Shown here: positions 14,626-21,236 of the stretch, one piece after another
How positions within the stretch are numbered: position 1 is the first letter of the stretch
How the letters are laid out: each line of letters begins with the position of its first letter
DNA from: TMED8 sp038125725
Lineage (GTDB): Bacteria; Pseudomonadota; Alphaproteobacteria; Rhodospirillales; Casp-alpha2
NCBI GenBank assembly: GCA_038125725.1
Contig: JAYPEK010000058.1
Coordinates: forward strand, 1-21,804
Direction of reading: 5' to 3'
Length of the DNA: 21,804 bases
Made by a program: the position numbers and the translations under genes
Notes under the pieces: model-generated
Told to the model about the DNA's origin: nothing
The model's database searches: none
Seen by the model: the letters and a program-made list of their open reading frames with translations, nothing else

Positions 14626-15459
14626 TTACGGGTTCTTTCGCGGCCGCAAGACACCCCTCACACGATTTGTACCGCCGTTGGCATCAGATTTGCAAGTGTG
14701 AAGTCGGCTGATCCCCGTATTCAGGTTCACCTCGGCGCTGCAACCGTTCAGCGTGCTGCCGTCGCGCAGGATTTTGACGTCGCCGCTGAGCGTCGCGATT
14801 CCGCTGGCGACGTTGTAGACGCCGCGTTTGGACACCGCCGTGTCCTTCTGGGTGATGACCTTGACCTCGTCGAAGGCCTCGACCCGGTGCAGTTCGTTGG
14901 CACCCGTCTTGCCGCGCTTGAAGTATGCGGCGAGCACTTCGGCGCGCAATTCCCGGTCCTCGCGCTTGGCCATGGCGTTGCCTCGGGCGACCGCCATCTG
15001 GCGTTTTTCCCAGTATTCCAACTGCCGTTCGGCGGTGATCAGATCGGTGGGCGTCACCAGCTTCACCTGCTTGCCGCCGCTGAGCACCAGGATGCCGTCA
15101 TCAACGTTATAGACGCCCTGGGCGCCGTAGGCGGTGCCGTCGGGCGACTTGATGCGCACCTTGCCAATGGCGTCGAGCCGCCAGATGTCGGTCTTGCCGT
15201 CGGCGTTTTCGCGGTAGTAGGCGCGCAGTTCGTCGGCGAATACGGTGACCTCGCCGCGCACCGCGCGGGCGCTGCCGCGGGCGACGAACACCAGCCGGTC
15301 CTGCTGCCATTCGATGCCGTTGTCGGCAAACACCTCTATCGGGGCGTCGCCGCCAGCGAAGTTCAGGCTCTGGGCGCGCGCACCGGTCGCCAGCGGGAAG
15401 GCGGTAACCGCCAGAGCCAGCAAAAAGGCGCGGAGGATATGGTGCGGGGCGCGGGTCAT
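14626..15459 (-). CDS. lptA: Periplasmic LPS transport protein LptA, double-repeat form
   Basis: LptA bridges the periplasm and carries lipopolysaccharide from LptC to LptD. The 277 residues start with a signal peptide (about 1-29, AFLLALAVTA core, ARA-Q cleavage). The mature part consists of two similar OstA-type units, about 58-155 and 156-250. Matching segments include ARGSARA/ARGNAMA, LRAYY/LAAYF, LDAIGKVRI/VEAFDEVKV and GVYNVDDGILVLSG/GVYNVASGIATLSG. E. coli LptA has only about 185 residues, so one copy here could span more of the periplasm. The two Cys (240 and 256) are close enough to form a disulfide. It overlaps the end of lptC by 4 bases (ATGA), and lptB follows after 74 bases. Confidence 0.92.
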   Translation of the reverse strand: MTRAPHHILRAFLLALAVTAFPLATGARAQSLNFAGGDAPIEVFADNGIEWQQDRLVFVARGSARAVRGEVTVFADELRAYYRENADGKTDIWRLDAIGKVRIKSPDGTAYGAQGVYNVDDGILVLSGGKQVKLVTPTDLITAERQLEYWEKRQMAVARGNAMAKREDRELRAEVLAAYFKRGKTGANELHRVEAFDEVKVITQKDTAVSKRGVYNVASGIATLSGDVKILRDGSTLNGCSAEVNLNTGISRLHTCKSDANGGTNRVRGVLRPRKNP

Positions 15460-16154
15460 GGCGTCGGCGGCTTGGCTCCGGGATAGAGGGTGAGTTTCGA
15501 TCGTCCCAGGAAATGTATAACTTTTCCTTTATTGACCATGCGGAACCCTGACGCTTCCAGCCGGCCGAACGGGCCCTGGCCCTCGACCGGGTCGTTGCTG
15601 GCGGCAGTGCCGGCGGTCAGGTCGATGGCGGCGCGTTCGGTGCGGAACTCGTAGCCGGAATCGTGGTAGAGGTTGACCTCGCCGGCAAGATTCAGCGTCT
15701 TCTCGGCGCGCGAATACTCACCGTCGTTGGCGGTCAGCACCAGCCAGGTGCCGTCTTCCAGGGTAATGTCGGCTTTCGGCATGACCAGTGTGACGCGCGT
15801 GCCCTGGTCGGAAATGTTGCGCGCCAGGTCGGCGGTGATGGAAAACGGCTGGTTGTCACTGTCGGTGCCGACGTAGCGCGGGTTGATCATCGATGGGTCG
15901 TCCGAGCCCGCCAGCTTCATCACCGTGATGCCGAGCCGGAAACGCAAATCGCCGGTGTTGATGTGCGGCCAGGCGACGACCAACGCGATTACCGCCAGCG
16001 CCGCCACCGGCAGCAAAAATTTCATCACGCCGACGAACCTGGAATAGGCGCGCGAGTGTCCCGTGCGATTGGCGAGCGCGCCATAGGCGGCGGCGCGTTC
16101 GCGGATATCGGCCGAAGCCGGCGCGGCGGGATGAAATTCGGTGGAGGTGGCCAA
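15456..16154 (-). CDS. lptC: LPS export protein LptC
   Basis: LptC is the membrane-anchored periplasmic part that takes lipopolysaccharide from LptB2FG and passes it to LptA. The 232 residues show a cytosolic basic N-terminus, one membrane helix near 44-62 (MKFLLPVAALAVIALVVAW) and a beta-rich LptC domain with NPRYVGTDSDNQPFSITAD, DGTWLVLTANDGEYSRAEKTL and a C-terminal VIHFLGRSKLTLYP. It is longer at the N-terminus than the E. coli protein (191 residues), as common in Alphaproteobacteria. It starts 15 bases after kdsD and overlaps lptA. Confidence 0.93.
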   Translation of the reverse strand: MATSTEFHPAAPASADIRERAAAYGALANRTGHSRAYSRFVGVMKFLLPVAALAVIALVVAWPHINTGDLRFRLGITVMKLAGSDDPSMINPRYVGTDSDNQPFSITADLARNISDQGTRVTLVMPKADITLEDGTWLVLTANDGEYSRAEKTLNLAGEVNLYHDSGYEFRTERAAIDLTAGTAASNDPVEGQGPFGRLEASGFRMVNKGKVIHFLGRSKLTLYPGAKPPTP

Positions 16155-16169
16155 TGCCCCGGCCCCGGA

Positions 16170-17174
16170 TCAGGCGACGCCGGCGCGCAGGCAGTCGTGG
16201 ATATGCAGGATGCCGAGCGCGCGGCGACCCTCGACGACGAACAGATTGGTAATCGATTTGTCGTTCATCACCGCCAGCGCCTCGCTGGCCAGCGCGTCGG
16301 GGCCGATGGTGGTGGGGTTGACGGTCATCACCTGGGCGGCTGTTGCACCGAGCATTTCCGGCGACATATGGCGGCGCAAGTCGCCGTCGGTAATAACCCC
16401 CTGGAAGCGCCCATCGGCGTCGACGATGCCGGCACAGCCGAAGCGTTTCTCGGTCATGGTGATCAGCACCTCCGACATTTGCGCTTCCGGTGTCACCAGC
16501 GGCAATTCGTCGGCGCCGTGCATGATGTCGGAAACCCTGAGCAGGCGCTGGCCCAGCTTGCCGCCTGGATGCAGGGCGTGGAAGTCGGCCGGCGAGAACT
16601 GCTTGCGTTCCAACAGCGCCACAGCCAGTGCGTCGCCGAGCGCCAGGGTGAGGGTCGTCGACGTGGTCGGTGCCAGACCCATGGGACAGGCTTCCGGCGC
16701 GTTCGGCAAGATCAGCGCCGCGTCGGCGGCCTCGGCCAGGGTCGAGCCGGCGACCGAGGTGACGGCCACCAGCGGGATCGAAAAACGCGCGCAATAGGCC
16801 ACCATGTCGGCCAGTTCCGTGGTCTCGCCGGAGTTCGAAAGCATGAACAGCGAATCGGCGGCGGTGATCATGCCGAGGTCTCCATGCGAGGCCTCGCCCG
16901 GATGCACGAAAAGGGCAGGCGTGCCGGTCGACGCCAGGGTGGCAGCGATCTTGCGCCCCACGTGGCCGCTCTTGCCCATGCCCGACACCACCACGCGGCC
17001 TTGCGTCGTCGCCAGGATATCGAGCGCCGCGACGAAACTGGGCCCGAGCGAATTGGCGAGCTGAGTGAGGGCTTTCGCCTCGGTTTCCAGCACCCGCCGG
17101 GCCGAGGCCAGGTCGTCGTGGGCGGTCATTTCCGTCTCCGCCTCCAACGAGGCGCCTTCGCGGGTCGGTGTCAT
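16170..17174 (-). CDS. kdsD: D-arabinose 5-phosphate isomerase (KdsD/KpsF)
   Basis: The enzyme converts ribulose 5-phosphate to arabinose 5-phosphate, the first step to the LPS sugar KDO. The 334 residues contain an N-terminal SIS domain with GMGKSG (66-71), HPGEASHGDLG (91-101), SNSGET (113-118) and LHPGGKLG (201-208). Two C-terminal CBS domains follow (about 215-270 and 280-334). Length and domains equal E. coli KdsD. It is the first gene of the lptC-lptA-lptB-rpoN run, which matches its place in LPS formation. A promoter-like site lies 74 bases upstream. KdsD and KpsF/GutQ paralogs cannot be separated by sequence alone, but the context favours kdsD. Confidence 0.95.
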   Translation of the reverse strand: MTPTREGASLEAETEMTAHDDLASARRVLETEAKALTQLANSLGPSFVAALDILATTQGRVVVSGMGKSGHVGRKIAATLASTGTPALFVHPGEASHGDLGMITAADSLFMLSNSGETTELADMVAYCARFSIPLVAVTSVAGSTLAEAADAALILPNAPEACPMGLAPTTSTTLTLALGDALAVALLERKQFSPADFHALHPGGKLGQRLLRVSDIMHGADELPLVTPEAQMSEVLITMTEKRFGCAGIVDADGRFQGVITDGDLRRHMSPEMLGATAAQVMTVNPTTIGPDALASEALAVMNDKSITNLFVVEGRRALGILHIHDCLRAGVA

Positions 17175-17247
17175 AAGCGTCGAGGGGTTCCGAAGTTTCC
17201 GATCATCGGCAGTGCCACACCGTGTCTCATACGCGGCGCTTCATGCC

Positions 17248-17276
17248 ATCATGCGCCGAAGGGTCGGTTTGGTCAA
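17248..17276 (-). promoter_or_regulatory. Sigma-70 type promoter of the kdsD-lpt-rpoN operon
   Basis: On the minus strand TTGACC (17271-17276, 5 of 6) and CATGAT (17248-17253, 4 of 6) are separated by exactly 17 bases. The expected leader is about 65 bases to the kdsD ATG. It lies in the 138-base gap between the RNase D-like gene and kdsD. Confidence 0.5.
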
Positions 17277-17312
17277 TGAATCCCGAGCCTTATGGCCAAA
17301 ATGTGGCGCTGC

Positions 17313-17951
17313 TCAGTGGGCGAAAATGTCGGTTTCCGACCAGCCCTGCAGGTCCAGTTGTGCGCGGGCGCTGAGGAACTGAAAACAACGCTCGGCCAAC
17401 TCCATGCGCCCTTCACGGACCAGCATCTCGTCCAGCCGTTCGCGAATGGCATGAAGATTGAGCACGTCGGCGGCGGCGTAGCGCAACTGCTCGGCGCTCA
17501 ATTCGGCCGCGGCCCAGTCAGATGATTGCTGTTCCTTGGAAAGCTCGATGCCAAGCAGTTCCTTGGTTACGTCCTTGAGCCCGTGGCGGTCGGTGTATGT
17601 GCGCACCAGCTTCGATGCGATCTTGGTGCAATAGACCGGCGTCACGTCGACATCCAGATACTGCTTCAGGATGGCGACGTCAAAGCGCGCAAAATGGAAG
17701 ATCTTCGGGGTCGCGGCGTCGGCCAGAAATGCTTTCAAGTTGGGCGCCGAATAATCGTCGGCGGCGAACTGCACCAGATGGCAGACGCCGTCGCCGGCGG
17801 AAAGCTGCGCCACGCAGAGCCGGTCGCGAAGCGGGTTCAGGCCCTGGGTCTCGGTGTCGATGGCGACGCCGTCGGGAAACTTCAGCCCAGCGGGCAGGTC
17901 GCCCTTGTGGAGCTCAATGGCATTGGGTTTCTTGGCCGGGAAATACTTCAA
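17313..17951 (-). CDS. rnd: RNase D-type 3'-5' exonuclease (single domain)
   Basis: A 212-residue DEDDy-family 3'-5' exonuclease. All five key residues are visible: Asp32 and Glu34 in IDTET, Asp91 in FHFARFDVA, and Tyr158 and Asp162 in YAAAD. It lacks the two HRDC domains of E. coli RNase D (375 residues), so it is the short form usual in Alphaproteobacteria. Family members trim 3' ends of structured RNAs such as tRNA precursors. The start is TTG at 17951 with a GGGGGAA site at good spacing; no ATG or GTG is available in frame upstream of it. tRNA-Leu ends 55 bases upstream on the same strand with no strong terminator between, so both may share a transcript. Confidence 0.92.
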   Translation of the reverse strand: MKYFPAKKPNAIELHKGDLPAGLKFPDGVAIDTETQGLNPLRDRLCVAQLSAGDGVCHLVQFAADDYSAPNLKAFLADAATPKIFHFARFDVAILKQYLDVDVTPVYCTKIASKLVRTYTDRHGLKDVTKELLGIELSKEQQSSDWAAAELSAEQLRYAAADVLNLHAIRERLDEMLVREGRMELAERCFQFLSARAQLDLQGWSETDIFAH

Positions 17952-18006
17952 CGCGCTTTCCCCCGATGAGCACTGGCCCGTTCAAAGTTGGGGCGTCTCA
18001 CGAGAA

Positions 18007-18093
18007 TGGTGCCCAGGAGAAGACTCGAACTTCCACGGCCTTGCGGCCACAGGTACCTGAAACCTGCGCGTCTACCAATTCCGCCACCTGGGC
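18007..18093 (-). tRNA. tRNA-Leu, anticodon CAG
   Basis: On the minus strand a class II tRNA of 87 bases is seen: acceptor GCCCAGG with CCTGGGC, D arm with AATTGGTAGAC, anticodon stem CAGGT/ACCTG with loop TTCAGGT, a long variable arm (TGGCCGCAAGGCCGT) and T arm GGAAG-TTCGAGT-CTTCT. The anticodon CAG reads the CUG codon, the main Leu codon of GC-rich genomes. CCA is encoded (complement of 18007-18009). Confidence 0.97.
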
Positions 18094-18129
18094 CAGGTGA
18101 GCTTGGCGCGCCAGCGGCGCTGGAGGCAC

Positions 18130-18158
18130 TGCTTATTGTGCCAGCGCGCCGATGTCAA
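18130..18158 (-). promoter_or_regulatory. Promoter of tRNA-Leu
   Basis: On the minus strand a consensus TTGACA (18153-18158) precedes an AT-rich -10 region around CAATAAGCA (best fits AATAAG at 15 or TAAGCA at 17 bases). It lies about 35-40 bases before the mature tRNA 5' end. Confidence 0.5.
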
Positions 18159-18176
18159 TACGCGCGTGCGCGCGCG
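18158..18176. other. Alternating purine-pyrimidine tract between divergent promoters
   Basis: Nineteen bases alternate strictly between purine and pyrimidine, mostly CG steps, a composition able to adopt Z-DNA under negative supercoiling. It begins at the -35 box of tRNA-Leu and ends 13 bases before TATATT (18190-18195), a likely -10 of the divergent SDR gene, whose -35 would fall inside the tract and is poor. Confidence 0.5.
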
Positions 18177-18241
18177 GGGCAAGCGATGTTATATTCCGGT
18201 TTCGGCAACGACACTCGGCAAGACCATCAGGCGGAGGAACG

Positions 18242-19249
18242 ATGAGCAGACAGGTGGTGACGGTTTTCGGCGGTTCCGGCTTTGTCGGCCGCCATCTGGT
18301 TCACAAACTGGCGGCGACGGGCGCGGAAATCCGCGTCGCCGTGCGCGACGTGGAAGCGGCCATGTTCCTGAAGCCCGCCGGCAATGTCGGGCAGATCGTG
18401 CTCTGGCAGACCGACGTGACCAAGCCCGATCAGGTGGCGACGGCAGTGGCCGGCGCCGACGTGGTGATCAACCTGATCGGCATTCTGTACGAGCGCGGCC
18501 AGCGCAGTTTCCAGCGCATGCACGTCGATGTCGCCGGTTCCATCGCCAAGGCCGCTACAGACGCCGGCGCCAAGCGGCTTCTGCACATGTCGGCGCTGGG
18601 TGCCGATCCGGCCAGTCCGGCGGCCTACGCCCGTACCAAGGCCGCCGGCGAGGCGGCGGTGAAGGCGGCCTTTCCGGACGCCACGATTTTCCGCCCCAGC
18701 GTCATCTTCGGGCCGGAGGATAATTTCTTCAACATGTTCGCCGGGATGATGCGGTTCACGCCCGCGATGCCGGTGATCGGCGCGCCGTTGCTGCCGAAAT
18801 TGTCCTGGGGCGAGGGTGGCCTCTCGGTCGATTTCTTCGGTGACGGCGGCTGCAAGTTCCAGCCGGTGTTCGTCGGCGACTTGGCCCAGGCCATGGTTGC
18901 CGCCATGGAGGATCCGGCGACCAAGGGCGCCTGTTATGAACTCGGCGGTCCCCGCGTCTACAGCTTCAAGCAGGTGATGGAATTGATCCTGGCGGCGACG
19001 GAACGCAAGCGCATCCTGGTGCCGGCGCCGCTCGGCGTGGCGGAGTTGAAGGCGATGTTCCTGCAATTGCTGCCGAAGCCGCTGCTGACGCCGGATCAGG
19101 TGAAACTTCTGGGTGTCGACAACGTGGTTTCGGGCTCGCAGCCGGGGTTGGAGGCGCTGGGAATTTCGCCGACCGCGGCTGAGGCGGTGCTGCCAACCTA
19201 TCTCAACCGGTTCCGCACGCCCGCGCACCAGGGCGCGCACGCGGTCTGA
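18242..19249 (+). CDS. NDUFA9-like atypical SDR, complex I-associated type
   Basis: A 335-residue NAD(P)-binding protein of the atypical short-chain dehydrogenase group that includes NDUFA9, an accessory subunit of mitochondrial complex I. Alphaproteobacteria such as Paracoccus carry related proteins. The nucleotide motif GGSGFVG is at 10-16, followed by DVVINLIGILYE (73-84), LLHMSALGADP (113-123) and Tyr129/Lys133 in YARTK. The RPSVIFGPEDNFFN segment is characteristic. Whether it reduces a substrate or only binds NADPH structurally is unknown for the bacterial form. A GGAGG site lies five bases before the ATG. No nuo gene is in the window. Confidence 0.88.
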   Translation: MSRQVVTVFGGSGFVGRHLVHKLAATGAEIRVAVRDVEAAMFLKPAGNVGQIVLWQTDVTKPDQVATAVAGADVVINLIGILYERGQRSFQRMHVDVAGSIAKAATDAGAKRLLHMSALGADPASPAAYARTKAAGEAAVKAAFPDATIFRPSVIFGPEDNFFNMFAGMMRFTPAMPVIGAPLLPKLSWGEGGLSVDFFGDGGCKFQPVFVGDLAQAMVAAMEDPATKGACYELGGPRVYSFKQVMELILAATERKRILVPAPLGVAELKAMFLQLLPKPLLTPDQVKLLGVDNVVSGSQPGLEALGISPTAAEAVLPTYLNRFRTPAHQGAHAV

Positions 19250-19270
19250 GGCTTTCCGTTTCTTGATCGA

Positions 19271-19678
19271 TCAGTAGCTCGGCGGCAGGCCGTCGCTGGT
19301 GCCCTCGGTCTCGCCCGCCGCGGCGGCGACGATCAGTTCGCCGAATTCACGCAGGAACACCGAGCCCTTGACGGTGCGCTGGATCAGTACGCTGCGGCGG
19401 TCGTCGTCGTCGGTCTTGCGGCGCACCAGGCCAAGTTCGCTCAACCGGTTGACGGCGCGGGTGATTGCCGGTTTCGAAACGTTCAAGAGATCGGCGAGGC
19501 CGCGCACGGTGTGCGGCGGCGGCGTCAGGTAGACGCTCAGCAATAGCGCCATCTGCCGCGCCGACAGGTCCGGCGCATCGGCACGCACGCTGGCGACGAT
19601 GGCGCGGCGCCAGATGTCGAGGGCTTGTAATTCGTTGAGAACGACGCTGCTCACGCCCGCTGAATTCCCCGTCGGCAC
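19271..19678 (-). CDS. MarR-family transcriptional regulator
   Basis: A 135-residue winged-helix protein. The DNA-binding part runs from about 50 to 110: LSARQMALLL, TVRGLADLLNVSKPAITRAVNRLSELGLV (helix-turn-helix) and the wing DDDDRRS with the Arg typical of MarR. The longest start is GTG at 19678, very close to a promoter and with no ribosome site. An inner GTG at 19654, with GGGGAA upstream, would give 127 residues and is a real alternative. The ligand and targets are unknown. A 16-base palindrome covers the expected transcription start, which suggests autoregulation. It is convergent with the SDR gene (21-base gap) and lies directly behind the M17 peptidase gene on the same strand. Confidence 0.88.
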   Translation of the reverse strand: MPTGNSAGVSSVVLNELQALDIWRRAIVASVRADAPDLSARQMALLLSVYLTPPPHTVRGLADLLNVSKPAITRAVNRLSELGLVRRKTDDDDRRSVLIQRTVKGSVFLREFGELIVAAAAGETEGTSDGLPPSY

Positions 19679-19681
19679 ATT

Positions 19682-19697
19682 GTTTCGTTAACGTAAC
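19682..19697. promoter_or_regulatory. Palindromic operator candidate at the marR-type gene start
   Basis: GTTTCGTTAACGTAAC is a 16-base dyad with a CGTTAACG core and only one mismatched pair (T/T at the fourth position). It lies 3 bases before the GTG start at 19678 and overlaps the expected transcription start of the promoter at 19697-19725, as expected for repression by the encoded MarR dimer. Confidence 0.5.
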
Positions 19698-19725
19698 TTC
19701 TAAGGGATTTCAGCCGTTCCGGCAA
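19697..19725 (-). promoter_or_regulatory. Promoter of the MarR-type gene
   Basis: On the minus strand TTGCCG (19720-19725) and TAGAAG (19697-19702) are 17 bases apart (4 of 6 each). Transcription would start near 19690, leaving a very short leader for the GTG at 19678 or about 35 bases for the GTG at 19654. Confidence 0.4.
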
Positions 19726-19754
19726 TCCCCTGGGCGGCAATCGTTTCGCCCTGG

Positions 19755-21155
19755 TTAGGTTGCGGAGCCGAAACGCGCTTGGAAGGCGTCGAAGGCGGCG
19801 CGCAGGCCCATGGCCTCGCCGCCTTCGGGCCGGCCCGGTTTGGCGCTGCGGTTCCAGGCCATCAGGTCGATATGCGCCCAAGGCACCGCCTTGCCGGCGG
19901 CGGTCTCTACGAAGTGTTCCAGGAACAGCGCCGCGGTGATGGCGCCGCCGTAGCCGCCTTCCGGCGCGTTATCAAGATCGGCGATCTTGCTCTTCACCAG
20001 CTTGACGTAGCCCTGCCACAGCGGCATCCGCCACAACGGATCGCCGGCTCGCTTGGCGCCGGCCAGAAGCTCGGCGGCCAGCGTATCGTCGTTGCAAAAG
20101 AGCGCCGGCAGATCGGTGCCCAGCGCCACCCGTGCCGCGCCCGTCAGCGTGGCGAAATCGAGGATCAATTCCGGCTCTTCCGTTGCCGCCTCAAAGAGCG
20201 CGTCGGAAAGGATCAGCCGGCCTTCGGCGTCGGTGTTGTTGATCTCCACCGTCAGGCCCTTGCGGGTCATAATGACGTCGCCTGGGCGCATGGCATTGCC
20301 GGCGATCGAGTTCTCCACCGCCGGGACCAGCACGCGCAGCCGCACGTTGAGGCCCGAATCCATGATCATGCCGGCCAGGCCCAGCACATGCGCGCCGCCG
20401 CCCATGTCCTTTTTCATCAGTTTCATGCCCGACGCCGGCTTGATATCGAGGCCGCCGGTATCGAAACAGACCCCCTTGCCGACCAGTGTCAGTTTCGGCG
20501 CCGCCGGATCGCCCCAGGTGATGTCGATCAGCCGGGGCGCGCGGTCGTGGGCGCGGCCGACGGCGTGAATGGCGGGGAAATTACCGTCGAGCAGATCCTC
20601 GCCGACGGTCACCTTGCATTCGGCGCCGTATTCGCCGGCCAGGCGCTCGGCGGCCTCGGCCAGGCTGTCGGGGCCCAAGTCGGCGGCGGGGGTGTTGATC
20701 AGGTCGCGCACCAGGTTGATGAAGCGGATGGTGCGCCGTGCATGCGCGATGTCGACACCAGCAGAGACAGCCAGCGTCGGCCGGCCCTTGGCACCGATCT
20801 CGGCGCGGTAGCGATCGAAGCGGTATTGCGCCAGGCCCCAGGCGGCGGCCAGGTCGGATGCCCATGCGGGATCTGCATCTGCGTCGAGCGCATAGGTGCC
20901 GACCGGCAGCCCGGTCGCCAGCGGTGCCCAATCCCAAAGTCCCGGCGCGTCGGGAATGCCGAACAGCACCTGCTCGATGCTGCCCGCCTCGCCGGGGACC
21001 AGGGCGATGGCGCCGGCCTCGCCGTTGAAATCGGTGGCGGCGGTCCAGGCCTGCAGGGGATCGGATTGCCGGGCGATCCATTCGGCAAAGGAGCCGGCTG
21101 GGATCGCGGTGATGGGGAGCGCGTCCGAGGCGCTATCGATCAAGGTATCAGCCAT
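19755..21155 (-). CDS. M17 leucyl aminopeptidase family protein
   Basis: A 466-residue cytosolic aminopeptidase with two metal ions that removes N-terminal residues from peptides, usually as a hexamer. The C-terminal catalytic domain (from about 155) holds the metal and active-site residues seen in PepA: Lys227 and Asp232 in VGKGVCFDTGG, Asp250 in MKKDMGGGA, Asp309 and Glu311 in NTDAEGRLIL, and Arg313. The N-terminal domain is short and divergent. The start is the ATG at 21155; the frame is open further upstream, but that region is the shadow of the divergent GST gene. A good promoter (21163-21190) would start transcription at or next to the ATG. Confidence 0.95.
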   Translation of the reverse strand: MADTLIDSASDALPITAIPAGSFAEWIARQSDPLQAWTAATDFNGEAGAIALVPGEAGSIEQVLFGIPDAPGLWDWAPLATGLPVGTYALDADADPAWASDLAAAWGLAQYRFDRYRAEIGAKGRPTLAVSAGVDIAHARRTIRFINLVRDLINTPAADLGPDSLAEAAERLAGEYGAECKVTVGEDLLDGNFPAIHAVGRAHDRAPRLIDITWGDPAAPKLTLVGKGVCFDTGGLDIKPASGMKLMKKDMGGGAHVLGLAGMIMDSGLNVRLRVLVPAVENSIAGNAMRPGDVIMTRKGLTVEINNTDAEGRLILSDALFEAATEEPELILDFATLTGAARVALGTDLPALFCNDDTLAAELLAGAKRAGDPLWRMPLWQGYVKLVKSKIADLDNAPEGGYGGAITAALFLEHFVETAAGKAVPWAHIDLMAWNRSAKPGRPEGGEAMGLRAAFDAFQARFGSAT

Positions 21156-21162
21156 GCCTTCG

Positions 21163-21190
21163 CTTATACCAGTGCCGCCATCCAAATCAA
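21163..21190 (-). promoter_or_regulatory. Promoter of the M17 peptidase gene
   Basis: On the minus strand TTGATT (21185-21190, 4 of 6) and TATAAG (21163-21168, 5 of 6) are 16 bases apart. Only seven bases separate the -10 box from the ATG at 21155, so the transcript would be leaderless or nearly so. Confidence 0.5.
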
Positions 21191-21236
21191 CGCAATCGGC
21201 TTTCTGCCGGCGCGGCGACGGAGTAAACTCAGGCTC

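Noticed and set aside
15663..17279. A 538-codon plus-strand open frame
   Set aside because: Antisense shadow of lptC and kdsD with low-complexity His/Arg/Gly composition.
19264..19273. TGATCGATCA palindrome between SDR and MarR genes
   Set aside because: Ten bases only and overlapping a stop codon; too short and without context to assign a function.
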